Assembly (NCBI GenBank): GCA_900768755.1
Contig: CAAGDV010000033.1
Location: 1-21,199, forward strand
From: Lachnospiraceae bacterium
GTDB taxonomy: Bacteria > Bacillota > Clostridia > Lachnospirales > Lachnospiraceae
Direction: 5' to 3'
DNA: 21,199 bases
Position 1 is the stretch's first letter; the number at the start of each line of letters is the position of its first letter. The notes under the pieces are model-generated. The model ran no database searches. It had not been told where the DNA came from and worked only from the letters and a program-made list of their open reading frames with translations. A program made the position numbers and the translations under genes. Positions 21,142-21,199 of this stretch are shown in pieces.

Positions 21142-21199
21142 TAGAGTTTATTCTTTCACACATTAGTGGTATGCTCATATCTGCCTTCTGACAGCAGTA

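Overview
The window looks like a chromosomal segment of a Gram-positive Clostridia genome, most likely a gut-type Lachnospiraceae. The reasons are AGGAGG-type ribosome binding sites before most genes, TTGACA/TATAAT-like promoters with 17-base spacing, an infC-rpmI-rplT operon with an L20-type leader, a DegV protein, a PPi-type phosphofructokinase, an LCP (LytR-CpsA-Psr) protein and a PxTG-type surface protein. The taxon is inferred from gene content. There is no rRNA, CRISPR array, phage gene or transposase.

Layout. 1-319: two identical copies of a roughly 110-base hairpin-forming element plus a 17-bp tandem repeat made from its end. 317-5565 (minus): an apparent five-gene operon, transcribed as membrane-anchored Mrr-like nuclease-fold protein, GH43 glycosidase, larB, larC, GH26-like glycosidase. 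Most junctions are tight and two are 4-base ATGA overlaps. It couples nickel-pincer cofactor synthesis to intracellular sugar hydrolysis. 5745-7781 (plus): a large unrecognised protein with an N-terminal cyclic-nucleotide-binding-like domain, divergent from that operon across a palindrome-rich spacer. 7889-7961: tRNA-Asn(GUU) with its own promoter and terminator. 8103-8690 (minus): a small secreted, wall-anchored protein. 8986-9738 (plus): a short-chain dehydrogenase. 9826-11380 (minus): an ABC exporter cassette whose 5' part looks frameshifted.

11684-12972 (minus): promoter, L20-type attenuator leader, infC (AUU start), rpmI, rplT. 13052-13918 (plus): degV with promoter and terminator. 13985-15699 (minus): PPi-type phosphofructokinase followed by a GNAT acetyltransferase (ATGA overlap). 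15837-17375 (minus): an LCP protein carrying an additional solute-binding-like domain, under a near-consensus promoter. 17542-20990 (minus): bifunctional fucokinase/GDP-fucose pyrophosphorylase (FKP) followed by the L-fucose mutarotase fucU, a compact route from free L-fucose to GDP-L-fucose.

How the genes may work together. Two themes stand out: sugar salvage and hydrolysis (GH43, GH26-like, LarB/LarC, FKP/FucU, phosphofructokinase) and cell-surface biology (LCP protein, wall-anchored protein, GDP-fucose supply). The points most worth a second look are the glycosidase-lar operon, the 678-aa protein with its palindromic upstream region, the duplicated hairpin element, the FKP-FucU pair, the LCP/solute-binding fusion, and the broken reading frames at the head of the ABC cassette.
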